NCBI RefSeq assembly: GCF_006094435.1
Contig: NZ_CP034782.1
Location: forward strand, 124,001-188,000
Source of the DNA: Pseudomonas sp. MPC6
GTDB taxonomy: Bacteria > Pseudomonadota > Gammaproteobacteria > Pseudomonadales > Pseudomonadaceae
Length of the DNA: 64,000 bases
Reading direction: 5' to 3'
Below are positions 37,221 to 46,578 of the stretch, in pieces. Within the stretch, counting starts at the first letter, position 1. Every line of letters starts with the position of its first letter. The notes under the pieces were generated by a model that saw nothing but the letters and a program-made list of their open reading frames with translations, searched no databases and was not told the origin of the DNA. Made by a program: the position numbers and the translations under genes.

Positions 37221-38406
37221 GTGTCCTGAGCGGTTAGTTCGATTATCGAAAAATATGTCGATATACTGACCAGACTTCGACCTCACTGAGCAGTAGTGCG
37301 CATGGCCAAACCCGCCGCCCCATTCGTTTTAACGCCATCTGACCAAGCCACACTACAAGGCTGGTCGCGGATGGGCTCGCTGGCACAACGTCTCGGGCTG
37401 CGGGCCAGAATTCTGCTGTTATTGGCGGATGGATTAACGCCCAAAGACGTCAGCCATCAGCTCCAGGTCTCAGCGCCGGTGGTGTTCAAATGGCGAAAGC
37501 GCTATCTGGAGGCGGGTCTTGAGGGCTTGAACGACCTGCCTCGAAGTGGCCAGCCTCGCAAGCTCAGCACTCAAAAAATGAAGGAGATTCTTACCCTGAC
37601 CACCCAGCGCGTGCCTCGTGAGGCGACGCATTGGAGTGTGCGCTTGATGGCCAAATATGCCGCCGTTACGGCTTGGCAAGTGCGACAAGTCTGGGCCGCT
37701 TCCGACCTTAAACCCCATCGTTTGAAAACGTTCAAGATCAGCAACGATCCGCATTTTGCCGATAAGGTCGTCGATGTCGTCGGGCTTTATCTGAACCCGC
37801 CGGATAACGCCATCGTGCTGTCGGTTGATGAGAAAACCCAGATCCAGGCACTGGATCGCACACAACCGATGTTGCCGCTACGCCCTGGCCAGATCGAGCG
37901 ACGCACGCATGATTACAAACGCCATGGCACCGCCAGTCTGTATGCCGCTTTTGACATCCTGACCGGCCAGGTTATCGGGCGGATAACCCAACGCCATCGG
38001 GCCAAAGAGTTTCTGGCCTTCCTGCGACAGATCGACCGCGCGACGCCCGCAGAGCTTGACCTGCATGTGATTCTGGACAACAGCTCGACGCACAAAACAC
38101 CGGCCATCAAACAATGGCTGGAGAAGCACCCGCGTTTCAAACTGCACTTCACGCCGACCAGTGCTTCGTGGCTGAACGCCGTGGAAGGCTGGTTCGCGCA
38201 GCTGGAAAGGCGAGCACTGTATCGGGGTGTTTTCACCAGCGTGGCCGAACTGAAAGCGGCTATTCGTCAATTTATCGAGGCCCACAATGACCTTTCGGCG
38301 AAGCCCTTCAAGTGGAACAAGACGGCTGAATCCATCATTAGCTCTGTGAACAAAGCAAAGCTGGGAGCGATAAAAAATAAGTTATTGAATTAACCGCTCA
38401 AGACAC
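37221..38406 (+). mobile_element. intact IS630-family insertion sequence
   Basis: The 20-base ends GTGTCCTGAGCGGTTAGTTC (left) and, inverted, GTGTCTTGAGCGGTTAATTC (right) differ at two places. A TA dinucleotide flanks each side (37219-37220 and 38407-38408), as expected for IS630/Tc1-type insertion. The transposase is complete, so the element looks potentially active. Confidence 0.9.
37302..38393 (+). CDS. IS630 family transposase
   Basis: The DDE transposase has about 363 residues. A helix-turn-helix N-terminal part (LAQRLGLRARILLLLADG) comes first. Catalytic acids follow in VLSVDEKTQIQALDR, HVILDNSSTHK and the C-terminal WLNAVEGWFAQLERR. The ATG at 37302 is taken; GTG at 37296 is an alternative. 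The gene fills the element from end to end. Confidence 0.93.
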   Translation: MAKPAAPFVLTPSDQATLQGWSRMGSLAQRLGLRARILLLLADGLTPKDVSHQLQVSAPVVFKWRKRYLEAGLEGLNDLPRSGQPRKLSTQKMKEILTLTTQRVPREATHWSVRLMAKYAAVTAWQVRQVWAASDLKPHRLKTFKISNDPHFADKVVDVVGLYLNPPDNAIVLSVDEKTQIQALDRTQPMLPLRPGQIERRTHDYKRHGTASLYAAFDILTGQVIGRITQRHRAKEFLAFLRQIDRATPAELDLHVILDNSSTHKTPAIKQWLEKHPRFKLHFTPTSASWLNAVEGWFAQLERRALYRGVFTSVAELKAAIRQFIEAHNDLSAKPFKWNKTAESIISSVNKAKLGAIKNKLLN

Positions 38407-38692
38407 TAGGCGCTGAAGAGCGAGGCAGCACTTGAAATGCGCTGCACCTAATATGTCCGAATTTCACCCCTCAGTTGGCCGAAAGCACGCTACAGACCCT
38501 TGAGTAGCCGCGATATATTCAGCTCCAGCCAATTAATAATGTCGACTCAATAAGCATGGCTGAGCAGGAGCAACCGTAACTAGTTATCCCGGGGGCATGG
38601 GCTGCAACAACATGATTGGCCAAGTTGAAATGCAGTTCTCCCCAGTTAATAGCTCCATTGCCAACAATAATAATGAGGGGCGGTTGCAGGAG

Positions 38693-39776
38693 CTGAGTGC
38701 AACACGGTTATTGAATCGAAGTGGGAGTATCGTGCCGCATCGCATTGGCCTTTTGCATCACCTCACTCATCACTTCGATCGGACATTTGAAATCGAAGCG
38801 TTTACGTGGGCGCATATTCAGTTGCAAGGCAATGGCATCCAGCTGTTCTTGGCTGTGTCCCGACAAGTCCATCCCTTTGGGCAGGTACTGGCGGATCAGC
38901 CCGTTGATATTTTCATTACTGCCACGCTGCCAAGGGCTGTGCGGGTCGCAGAAGTAAATCGCCACCCCGGTGTTCTGGGTGATCTCGGCATGTCGCGCCA
39001 TCTCTCGGCCCTGGTCGTAAGTCATGCTCCTGCGCATCGCCAGCGGCATGCTATTGAGCGCGGCGCTGAAGCCCTCCATCGCCGAGGTTGCCGTCGCGTC
39101 ATTCATCTTCACCAGCATCAGATAGCCACTGGTGCGTTCCACCAACGTGCCTACGGACGAGGCGTTGGCCTTGCCTTTGATCAGATCACCTTCCCAATGC
39201 CCCGGCATCAGCCGGTCTTCAATCTCCGGCGGGCGCACGTGAATGCTGACCATCTCGGGAATCTGGCCGCGTCGATCCACGCCGCCCGAGCGTGGTCGGC
39301 GGGCCGTTTTGCCTTGGCGCAGACAGATGATCAGTTCCTTGCGCAGTTCGCCGACCGGCAGGGCATAGATCGCGTTATAGATCGTCTCGCGGCAGACGTA
39401 GGCATCTCTAAGGTTGGGAATATTCATGCTGCGTAGCTTGCCGGCAATCTGCTCGGGAGACAAACGCTCGCGCAGCATATGGGCCACCAACTCGAAGCGT
39501 TCACTACCCGGCAACAGCTTTCGCATGGGTCGACAGGTTTGACGGCGGGCATGCATCTGTTGCTGGGCCGCACGGGCTGAGTAACTCCCACAGACCTCTC
39601 GATTGCGGCGCAACTCCCGACTGATGGTCGAGGGAGATCGTTCGATCAGCCGAGCAATCCGACGCTGGCTGAGGCCCTGGACATGACCGATTTGAATGGC
39701 GGCGCGTTCTTCGACGCTGAGTTCGTGATAGGACATGGGGCAGCACCGTACCGGAAAGGTCAGGTGTTGCACTCAG
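38693..39776 (-). mobile_element. IS30-family insertion sequence
   Basis: The element is 1,084 bases with ends sharing CTGAGTGCAACAC inverted at both edges. Beyond that the ends are only partly similar. It carries a complete transposase. It cuts off the 5' part of the DUF2254 gene that resumes at its right edge. Confidence 0.8.
38708..39736 (-). CDS. IS30 family transposase
   Basis: The protein has about 342 residues. The N-terminal HTH reads ELSVEERAAIQIGHVQG and SPSTISRELRRN, and the integrase core includes PGHWEGDLIKG, SMTYDQGREM and SPWQRGSNENINGLIRQYLP. The ATG at 39736 is preferred to an upstream codon in the terminal repeat region. It looks intact. Confidence 0.92.
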   Translation of the reverse strand: MSYHELSVEERAAIQIGHVQGLSQRRIARLIERSPSTISRELRRNREVCGSYSARAAQQQMHARRQTCRPMRKLLPGSERFELVAHMLRERLSPEQIAGKLRSMNIPNLRDAYVCRETIYNAIYALPVGELRKELIICLRQGKTARRPRSGGVDRRGQIPEMVSIHVRPPEIEDRLMPGHWEGDLIKGKANASSVGTLVERTSGYLMLVKMNDATATSAMEGFSAALNSMPLAMRRSMTYDQGREMARHAEITQNTGVAIYFCDPHSPWQRGSNENINGLIRQYLPKGMDLSGHSQEQLDAIALQLNMRPRKRFDFKCPIEVMSEVMQKANAMRHDTPTSIQ

Positions 39777-39795
39777 TTTTTGCCGCCGCCCACTT

Positions 39796-40623
39796 TTGCG
39801 CTGGATCGATCACCTATCCAAACTCGGCCGGGTGGGAGAAACCATCGATCGTGTCGAACAGGCGACCATCGATGCTATAAACAATAGGCTCCAATGGCCT
39901 CATTTGGGCGGTGTTGCTTACCCTTCCGAGTGGATGATTCCACCCTCTGCTCAAATAGTGACAAGCAAACAAACCGGGTATGTCCAACATATTGATGTAC
40001 AGGCATTAGGTGCCATTGCCACCGCGTGCGAGATTCAGATCTTTCTGGAGATCCTTCCCGGAAGCTTTGTGCATTTGGGCATGCCGCTTGCCCGAACGGT
40101 GAGTTTGAACAAGGAGCGCGTAGATGAGTTGCACTCCAGCAGCGAAAAAATACTGGCATGTCTGACCGTAGGCGTACGCCGAACATTTGAACACGATCCC
40201 AGGTTTGGGCTGTCAGTGTTGTCGGAGATCGCCTCCCGAGCTTTATCGCCAGCAGTCAATGATCCCGGGACTGCAATTGACGTGATTGGCCGTGGGGTCA
40301 GAAGCCTCACCGACTGGGGTAGGCCCCCAGACTCTACAGCGATGATCGATACAGATTGCGAGCAGGTTTATCTTCGCGGGCTGGTAGTAGACGACTTATT
40401 CGATGACTTTTTCGCACCGATTGCCAGAGACGGCGCGAGCCTGCTTGAGGTTGACCTGCGCATGATGAAGGCCCTGGCCAGTCTTGCGCAGATAAATCCG
40501 GATGTGTTCAGCAGTGCATGTATCCGGCATGCGAACCTTCTACTCAAGCACGCAGCCACTGCACTGACGTTGGAGGAAGATAGAAAGAAGCTCCACGAAA
40601 TGGCTCAACAGCTGGTGTGCTAG
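39796..40623 (+). pseudogene. DUF2254 membrane protein, 3' fragment
   Basis: About 275 residues match the soluble C-terminal part of DUF2254 proteins (LGRVGETIDRVEQAT, RTFEHDPRFGLSVLSEIASRAL, SPAVNDPGTAIDVI). The N-terminal membrane helices, about 150 residues, are missing because the IS30 element ends exactly where homology begins. The missing part is not found beyond the element. A TTG could start translation but a functional product is unlikely. Confidence 0.7.
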
Positions 40624-40695
40624 TACGACTTATTGAGTGGCTTTTCGCGCAGTAGCATCACCATCCGAAGATTGCAAAAAACCGCGAGCCAACTG

Positions 40696-40839
40696 TTAAT
40701 GCAACTCGGGCCCCATCCTTGCACTGACTGCTTTGGCAATCAGCGCGACGGCCATAAGGCTGATCACCATGCCATGGCTATCGATCATCTCCATGACGAT
40801 GACCGCGGAGGTGATGGGCGATTGCGTTACGGCCGCTAC
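40696..40839 (-). pseudogene. ClC chloride-channel C-terminal fragment
   Basis: About 47 residues (VAAVTQSPITSAVIVMEM, then DSHGMV and LMAVALIA) match the last membrane helices of ClC channels or antiporters. Nothing else of the gene remains. The upstream side joins a fragment of another gene on the opposite strand near 40835. Confidence 0.6.
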
Positions 40840-40977
40840 CCGATGGGTGGAACTATCGATGGGCAGTACGGCGACCACATCCTGCTGGCACCGCCGTTCA
40901 TTCTTGAGGACCATCATCTGGATGAGATCGCCGATAAACTCCTGAGCGCCGTGAATATCACGCTCAAAGGTCTGTGA
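40828..40977 (+). pseudogene. class III aminotransferase C-terminal fragment
   Basis: The last 49 residues of an aminotransferase-like protein (GDHILLAPPFILEDHHLDEI) end at a natural stop. The fragment does not resemble the tails of the two intact aminotransferases in the window, so it comes from a third gene. It is followed after 12 bases by a CMD-family gene. Confidence 0.6.
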
Positions 40978-40989
40978 GGGAGTAACGGC

Positions 40990-41556
40990 ATGGCTATTCA
41001 ATCACGACTGACTTCGCTGACCGAAACGCAAATGGATGATGCTCAACGCGCCGTTCTCAGGGAAATTCTCAGCGGCCCGCGAGGCTATCTGGACGGGCCG
41101 TCCTGGCCTGGATTCACAGTCCTTAGCTGGCCAGCCATGCGCAGCGATTGGGTGCGTTCTGTCGCTATAACACTCGGCTGGAATTGCGTTTGACCGAACT
41201 GGCAATCCTGTTCACCGCGTCATGGTGGCAGTCCCAGGCCGAGTGGCAAATTCATAAACCGATCGCGCGCTCGACGGGTTTGTCTGAACCGATAATCGAG
41301 GCGCTGCGTCAGCAGACACTCCCGCAATTCACCAATGAAGATGAACTTCTGGTTTATCGACTGGGCAAGACTCTGGACGAGACTCGTCGTATCGACGACG
41401 CTCTTTATGCACACGCTATTCAATCGTTTGGAGACCCCGCTGTCGTCGAGCTGATAGGTGTCTTCGGATATTACGCATTTGTCGCGATGACGCTAAACGT
41501 CTTCTCTGTTCGCCGTGATTCTGATACACCGTTGCCGTTCGTAGAGCCGCCGGTAT
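40990..41556 (+). pseudogene. carboxymuconolactone-decarboxylase-family gene, frameshifted
   Basis: The first frame (from 40990) gives about 50 N-terminal residues of a CMD/AhpD-type protein. Homology then jumps to another frame near 41148 (GAFCRYNTRLELRLTELAIL) and continues with EWQIHKPIA and YHHA-like helical parts to FVEPP. The frameshift breaks the protein in the middle. After 41556 the frame continues into unrelated sequence. Confidence 0.65.
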
Positions 41557-41588
41557 TAAATGTGCCCCGCAAGCTTACGGGACACATT

Positions 41589-41702
41589 TCATGCGTTGGG
41601 TCGTCGAGCTTCGTCGGTCAACCATTCGATGTATCGGCGTGCCGTATTGCTGAGCACTATCTGGCGCAGCGTCAGCAGGTAATAGACTTGCTCATGACGC
41701 AT
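41589..41702 (-). pseudogene. possible LysR-type regulator tail
   Basis: A 37-residue peptide ending in SNTARRYIEWLTDEARRPNA resembles the last residues of LysR-type regulators. It has no upstream continuation. The match is short and uncertain. Confidence 0.3.
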
Positions 41703-41779
41703 CGTCAACGCTGGGCAGAATGACCATTCAGCCACTGCGCAAGGGCCTCTCGGTGAGCTTCAGGGCGCACAGCGCTTCA

Positions 41780-42724
41780 TCAAAGTCCGAAGTACTGATG
41801 CGCGGCAGCTTTGGCATCCTTGCCGTCAAAGGTGGTCAGTCCATCCAGCCACGGGTCGAGCCACTGCGGATTGCGAGTGATCCAGGCCTTGGCCATTTGA
41901 AGCGGATCTTTCTTATCGAGAATGCCCACCATCAGTTCACTTTCCATCTGAACGTCAAACTTCATGTTGCTGATCAGCTTCGCGGTGTTCGGGCAGCGCT
42001 GGGCATAGTCCGGTGTAGTCACGGTATAGACCGTCGCGGCGCCATAATTGGGGCCGAACACCTGATCCCCTCCGGAAAGGTACGTCATCTTGAATTCCAG
42101 GTTCATCGGGTGCGGAGCCCAGCCCAGGAACAGGATCGCTTTCTCGCGCCTGATCGCCCGCGAAACCTGCATGCGCATCGCCGTCTCACTGGACTCAACT
42201 AACTGGAAGTCACCCAGGCCGTAGAGGTTTTCCTTGATCATTTTTCTCAGCGAGGAGTTGCCACCGCTGCCCGGCTCGATACCATAGATTTTGCCGTCCA
42301 GTTCGTCCTTGAACTTGGCGATATCGGCAAAAGTGCGCAGGCCTTTCTCGGCCAAGAAATCAGGCACGGCCAGGGTGTACTTGGCGCCTGTCAGGTTTGC
42401 CGGTTGCAGCTTGATGATCTTTCCTTCCTTGATCAGTGGCTCCACGGTCGGATCAAGGGCGGGTGACCAGTAATCAAGAAACGCATCCAACTGGCCATTG
42501 TGTATCGAGGCCAGCGCGATCGGCACTGCAACCAGGATTTTGGACGGCTTGTAGCCGATAGCTTCGGCCACGGCCATGGTCAGACCATTGTTCGCCGAGT
42601 TATCGGCCCAGCCAAGATCAGCCAGCCGTACCGCCTGACATTGTGCAGGCTCCGAAGCTGCGAAAATATTATGGGCGAACAGGGCGAGAGCTGCAGCGGT
42701 GAGGCGCAGGGCGGGCTTGTTCAT
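41780..42724 (-). CDS. quaternary-amine ABC transporter substrate-binding protein (CaiX/CbcX-like)
   Basis: This 314-residue periplasmic binding protein has a signal peptide (ending near IFAASEPAQC) and the glycine betaine/choline/carnitine-binding fold. Pocket-type aromatic motifs include LDYWSPALD and LGWAPHPMN. CaiX, CbcX and BetX of Pseudomonas are such orphan proteins, sharing one core ABC permease encoded elsewhere; no permease or ATPase is present here. The truncated CdhR-like regulator just upstream favours carnitine (CaiX), but the ligand is unproven. Confidence 0.85.
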   Translation of the reverse strand: MNKPALRLTAAALALFAHNIFAASEPAQCQAVRLADLGWADNSANNGLTMAVAEAIGYKPSKILVAVPIALASIHNGQLDAFLDYWSPALDPTVEPLIKEGKIIKLQPANLTGAKYTLAVPDFLAEKGLRTFADIAKFKDELDGKIYGIEPGSGGNSSLRKMIKENLYGLGDFQLVESSETAMRMQVSRAIRREKAILFLGWAPHPMNLEFKMTYLSGGDQVFGPNYGAATVYTVTTPDYAQRCPNTAKLISNMKFDVQMESELMVGILDKKDPLQMAKAWITRNPQWLDPWLDGLTTFDGKDAKAAAHQYFGL

Positions 42725-42744
42725 TAATGGACTCCGAGGGTGTC

Positions 42745-43244
42745 TTAAAGGCGAAAGGTGGCGAATGTAGGTTCGTCCTGAGCAAGGATCAACGCGACCA
42801 ACGAACTGCTCAGTTTTGGCGCTTGCCGGTCATATGGATGCCGATTTTCCAAGTGAGCGCGAGTGAGGGGATCGTCTGGCAGGATGTTGCCGAAATGCTT
42901 GCGGTAGGGCTGGAAAACTGAGCACTGGACCCAACGCCGCGCGCCGTGGCGACGCGCTGGATCGACGGAGGTCTTGCCCGCAAGAGTCGATGTGCGTGAC
43001 TCAGGCGTAATTGCCGGCAATAGTGAGAAGGGGAGCAATCAATGTGTGTTTTGAACAAGCGTTCAAGGTGGCGTCGAGACAGGTTCATGGAAGCGGCAAG
43101 TTTGTCAAAATCAATCATCACCGGCAGTTCCTGTTCAAGGCTGGCCAATGCCTGACGCACCTTTAACGGCTGGCGATGGCGCAGTTGTGCAGGCGCGCTG
43201 AAGTCAATCAAGGGGAGGGTGATTCGATTATCTTGAAAGTGCAT
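42745..43244 (-). pseudogene. CdhR/GbdR-type AraC regulator, truncated and frameshifted
   Basis: The frame from 43244 holds the AraC DNA-binding part (FDKLAASMNLSRRHLERLFK). Near 42950 the homology shifts frame and resumes as PYRKHFGNILPDDPLTRAHLENRHPYDRQ. The N-terminal GATase-like ligand domain, about 200 residues, is missing altogether. In Pseudomonas, cdhR lies next to caiX, which this arrangement echoes. The locus has lost this regulator. Confidence 0.75.
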
Positions 43245-43322
43245 GTCTTAATCCTTTATTGTATTTATTGGATTGAACACTTGCAATCGGGATCGAGCGT
43301 TTTGGTTCCTCCTGGAATGAGA

Positions 43323-43350
43323 AGAGGACGGAACATCGGTTCCATCCTCT
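43323..43350 (-). terminator. hairpin after dddD
   Basis: AGAGGA-x-GGAAC pairs with GTTCC-x-TCCTCT around a four-base loop, about 10 bases after the dddD stop. A single mismatched pair interrupts the stem. The following bases are T-rich but not a pure T-run. Confidence 0.5.
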
Positions 43351-43358
43351 GGCAGTGC

Positions 43359-45875
43359 TTAGCTAGGAAGGAACTCTTTGGCCCAGCCCAGGCTGGCGAT
43401 GTTGCGTTCGATCATCGAATTAACCTCGGCCTCGCTGTAACCCATTTCGGCCAATACTTCGCGGGTGGAATGGCCCCAGCGCTCTGGCAGAGTGACTGCC
43501 TTGATGCTGGCCTCACTCGGCCGGATCGCCAGGTGGTCGATCTGGGTCAGGCAATGGCCGCTGGGGTGCTCTGGGTGAACCGAGAAAGCAACGCTGCCAA
43601 GGTCGATACCGACGGTGCCGTCGCCATCTCGGCTGTAAAGCTCGCGCAAGGTTTCAATCGATAGTGGTTCCGCCGCGGCGATATTGGCTGCCTGCAGTTG
43701 TTCAGCCCAGTAAGCCGCTGGAGCGGATTGAAGGGCGGTTTTGAGGAACACGCCAACATCCGCCGCCGAGCGGATACCGGCTAGGCCCTCGATGCGTTCA
43801 AGCTGCGGTAGCTCGGCAGCGTTGGAGTCAAGGTAGAGCCAGCCCTCGGCGGTTTTGTAGAAATGCGACAGGGCATTGTGGCCCAGCACTTCGCGGCCTG
43901 AAGGTTCATTGAACGGCGCACGCCCAGCATAATCGAAGGCGAAAGACAGCTGCGCCAGGTTCGTGATGGCCGACAGCGAAGTACGCGATCGTGTCGCCTG
44001 ACCAGTCTTCATCTTGTGGTAGATCGATACCGCCATGCCCAGGCCGGCAGCGAAACCGCAGTTGACGTCCAAGGTGCCGAGGTGAGCGTGCTCCTCCGGG
44101 GTCTGTGGGCCCCCAAAACGGCTCATGATGCCGCTGTGCGCCTGGATGATGTCGTCATAGCCGATGTAGTTGCTTTTTGGTCCGGGCAGTGGGCCGCCGA
44201 GACAGTCCAGGCGGCAGAACAGCACGCCCGGATTGACCGCCTGCAGGCTGTCGTTGTCCAGCCCCAGGGCTTTGAGCTGGCGATCAGCGGCGTTGATCAC
44301 CACCATGTCCACCGAGCGCACCAGGCGGTTGAACACCTCGCGGCCTTCGGCGCTCATAATGTCGACCAGCGCACTGCGCTTGCCCATGCCGGTCTGGAAG
44401 GTGAATAGGGTGCCAATCAGCGGGTCGTACATGGGTTTGACGGTGTCGAGCTTGATCACCTCGGCACCGAAACGGGCAAGGAACGCAGTCGAATGGGGGC
44501 CGGCGATCACGTTGGTGAGGTCAAGGATGCGCAGCCCGTCGAGCCAACCGGTATCGCTTGCCGCCTGCACAGCATCACCAACCGGGAAGCTGGTCGGATG
44601 AGCGGCAGCGACCTCACGCAGTTCGGCCAGCGCTTCGGCGAAGCTGACGGTCTTGCGTGGACGTGGCGTGACCATCTGCTCGGCGCATTCTTCCAGCCAG
44701 GCGAAGGGTCCAGGCTGCTTCATCAGGCCGTATTCAGGGTCGTTGACCTCTACAATCAGGCCCGCTGTGTTGGTGTGCTCGTGATTGACCCACTCTTGGG
44801 TGGTGCGGTGTGGCGCGCCGGGAATCTGGCCTTCGCCGAAGATCGTGCCCCACTCCTCGGACGTCTTGGTCAGGAAGGCCTGCTTCATCTTCGCCGAGAT
44901 ATGGTCGGCCCACTTTTTCGGTAGCGGGTAGACACCGATGGAGGTCTCACCGTCCCACTCGCTGATCGGAGCGTGTAGATCGTTGACTTCCGGTAGGCCA
45001 TCGGCGACCAGCTCGTCGTAGATCCCCAGTACCTGCAGGGCGCGTTTGGCGTGATTCCGGTGGGACGGGCAAACGCAATAGAACATGCGGTCGTCGGAGC
45101 ACTTATAGGTGCGGTAGAAGGGATCGAGGTATTCCTGCAGGTCCTCGTAGCTGAGATCCATCGCAATGTTATTGGCCTTGCGGTGCTCGATTTCCAGCTC
45201 GCGCATGGTCTTGTACCGTTCGGGCAGGCCTTCAATAACATAGGAGTTATACGACAAGCCTTCCATAAGTGCAGAAATCACCGGCACTTCAATAGCATCA
45301 CCGCGACCAGTGCGCTCGCGGGCCTGCAGGGCGAGGGCGACGGAGGCAGCAGCCAGAGTGGTGGCGTAGGCCGAGCCTAATGGCAGTGGTGAGAAGCTTG
45401 GATTTAGGCCCAGCAACACGCGGTTGAATCCCATGTCAGTGAAGGCCCCAGCTGTTGCGGCTACCACGGCTTCGGTTGCTTTCCAGTCTCGGCGCAGTTC
45501 GTCGTTGCTGGCAAAACCCGGCACCGATAGGGTGATCAGTTCAGGGCGGGCTTCACGCAGTTCGGTGAAGTCAATGCCCAGTTTCTGCATGACGCCGGGG
45601 CGGAAACTTTCAATGACGATGTCCGCCTGTTCGATCAGCGCTAGGGCCTGAGCCAAGCCCTCCGCGGACTTGAGGTCCAAGCGCAGGCAGCTTTTATTGC
45701 GGTTGAGCACAGCATTAGCCGGGTGATCCCACTGTGGGCCTTGCGGAGGGTCGATATGTACCACGCTGGCACCCAGGTCAGCGAGGGTCATGGCCACGGC
45801 CGGGGCGGCGATCTGCTGGCCGAAGTCGACAACGCGAACACCGGTCAAAGGCAATTGATTGTTGTTGTTGTTCAT
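43359..45875 (-). CDS. dddD: DMSP CoA-transferase/lyase DddD
   Basis: The protein has 838 residues and consists of two class III (CaiB/BaiF) CoA-transferase domains in tandem, about 8-400 and 445-800. This rare layout and size are those of DddD, which attaches CoA to dimethylsulfoniopropionate and releases dimethyl sulfide, leaving a 3-hydroxypropionyl product. An Asp at residue 603 (HLGTLDVNCGFAAG) is where the second domain's catalytic Asp is expected. The gene faces away from a BCCT transporter, an iron alcohol dehydrogenase, a semialdehyde dehydrogenase and a LysR gene, the classical dddTBCR order. That context makes a carnitine CoA-transferase role much less likely. Confidence 0.9.
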   Translation of the reverse strand: MNNNNNQLPLTGVRVVDFGQQIAAPAVAMTLADLGASVVHIDPPQGPQWDHPANAVLNRNKSCLRLDLKSAEGLAQALALIEQADIVIESFRPGVMQKLGIDFTELREARPELITLSVPGFASNDELRRDWKATEAVVAATAGAFTDMGFNRVLLGLNPSFSPLPLGSAYATTLAAASVALALQARERTGRGDAIEVPVISALMEGLSYNSYVIEGLPERYKTMRELEIEHRKANNIAMDLSYEDLQEYLDPFYRTYKCSDDRMFYCVCPSHRNHAKRALQVLGIYDELVADGLPEVNDLHAPISEWDGETSIGVYPLPKKWADHISAKMKQAFLTKTSEEWGTIFGEGQIPGAPHRTTQEWVNHEHTNTAGLIVEVNDPEYGLMKQPGPFAWLEECAEQMVTPRPRKTVSFAEALAELREVAAAHPTSFPVGDAVQAASDTGWLDGLRILDLTNVIAGPHSTAFLARFGAEVIKLDTVKPMYDPLIGTLFTFQTGMGKRSALVDIMSAEGREVFNRLVRSVDMVVINAADRQLKALGLDNDSLQAVNPGVLFCRLDCLGGPLPGPKSNYIGYDDIIQAHSGIMSRFGGPQTPEEHAHLGTLDVNCGFAAGLGMAVSIYHKMKTGQATRSRTSLSAITNLAQLSFAFDYAGRAPFNEPSGREVLGHNALSHFYKTAEGWLYLDSNAAELPQLERIEGLAGIRSAADVGVFLKTALQSAPAAYWAEQLQAANIAAAEPLSIETLRELYSRDGDGTVGIDLGSVAFSVHPEHPSGHCLTQIDHLAIRPSEASIKAVTLPERWGHSTREVLAEMGYSEAEVNSMIERNIASLGWAKEFLPS

Positions 45876-46578
45876 TTCACTGATCCCTCTAAGAGCGCTT
45901 CAGTCCGTGGCCAAAACAGCCAGGGTGGACATGGTGTTGAGTGTTCAGCGGGCCGTTATCACGGTGCCGAGTAATAATCGCCGAAAATAAAAATTAACTT
46001 ACAGGCACTAAATGATGGGGCTTCTAAAATTGCGGCCAAGCCAGATTCTGGGTCGCTCTCTGTTCATCGTGGCGCTTGTTAGTAATGACCTTTATTTCGG
46101 TACTGCCGATACTAAGAATTAATATGTTCATGGACCAGCAAAAAAAAATTGGCCTTAGACAGGGTTTTGCTTATGGCTGAAACGGGGCGTGTAATTACGC
46201 CGATGTTCTACTGCTCGGAAAGAAGCCTGCTAGCGCCGGATAGCATGGCGTGACGCTCAGAGAAACCCGCGAGCCATAAAAAATAATGGGTCAAAGGTCA
46301 CTATTTTATTGCTTCTCAAGGTCTTTTATCTTCATAACAATAGGTTTCGTATCGATTTAAGGCCTTTAACGAGTCAAACGATTCGAGAAGCATGTCTCGA
46401 CCGGGCTGCGCACATGACCTGGCTAGTAATGCAGGGGTACGCAGTGGCATAGCCGGCTGGAGCTTGCAGGTTCTCACATGGTTCGCGTGATCGACGCGGA
46501 TGCGAGAGTTAACCAACAGCTATAGAGGTGTACGATGAAAATAAATATAAGAAACTCGCACATGCAGAGGGGCGGGCA
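45876..46578. other. divergent dddD/dddT control region
   Basis: About 700 bases without a credible gene separate two divergent catabolic genes, so both promoters and the regulator sites must be here. A partial dyad (TTTAAGGCCTTTAA) lies near 46355-46370. I could not fix a LysR box or promoter boxes with confidence. Confidence 0.5.

Noticed and set aside
38597..39436. A 279-residue frame on the + strand inside the IS30 element
   Set aside because: It lies opposite the clear IS30 transposase and has only low-complexity His-rich content.
43359..45875. CaiB-like carnitine CoA-transferase
   Set aside because: It is twice the usual length with two domains, and the neighbours are those of the ddd cluster.
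46316..46516. A 66-residue minus-strand frame in the dddD/dddT control region
   Set aside because: No ribosome site and no recognisable content; the region is more likely regulatory.
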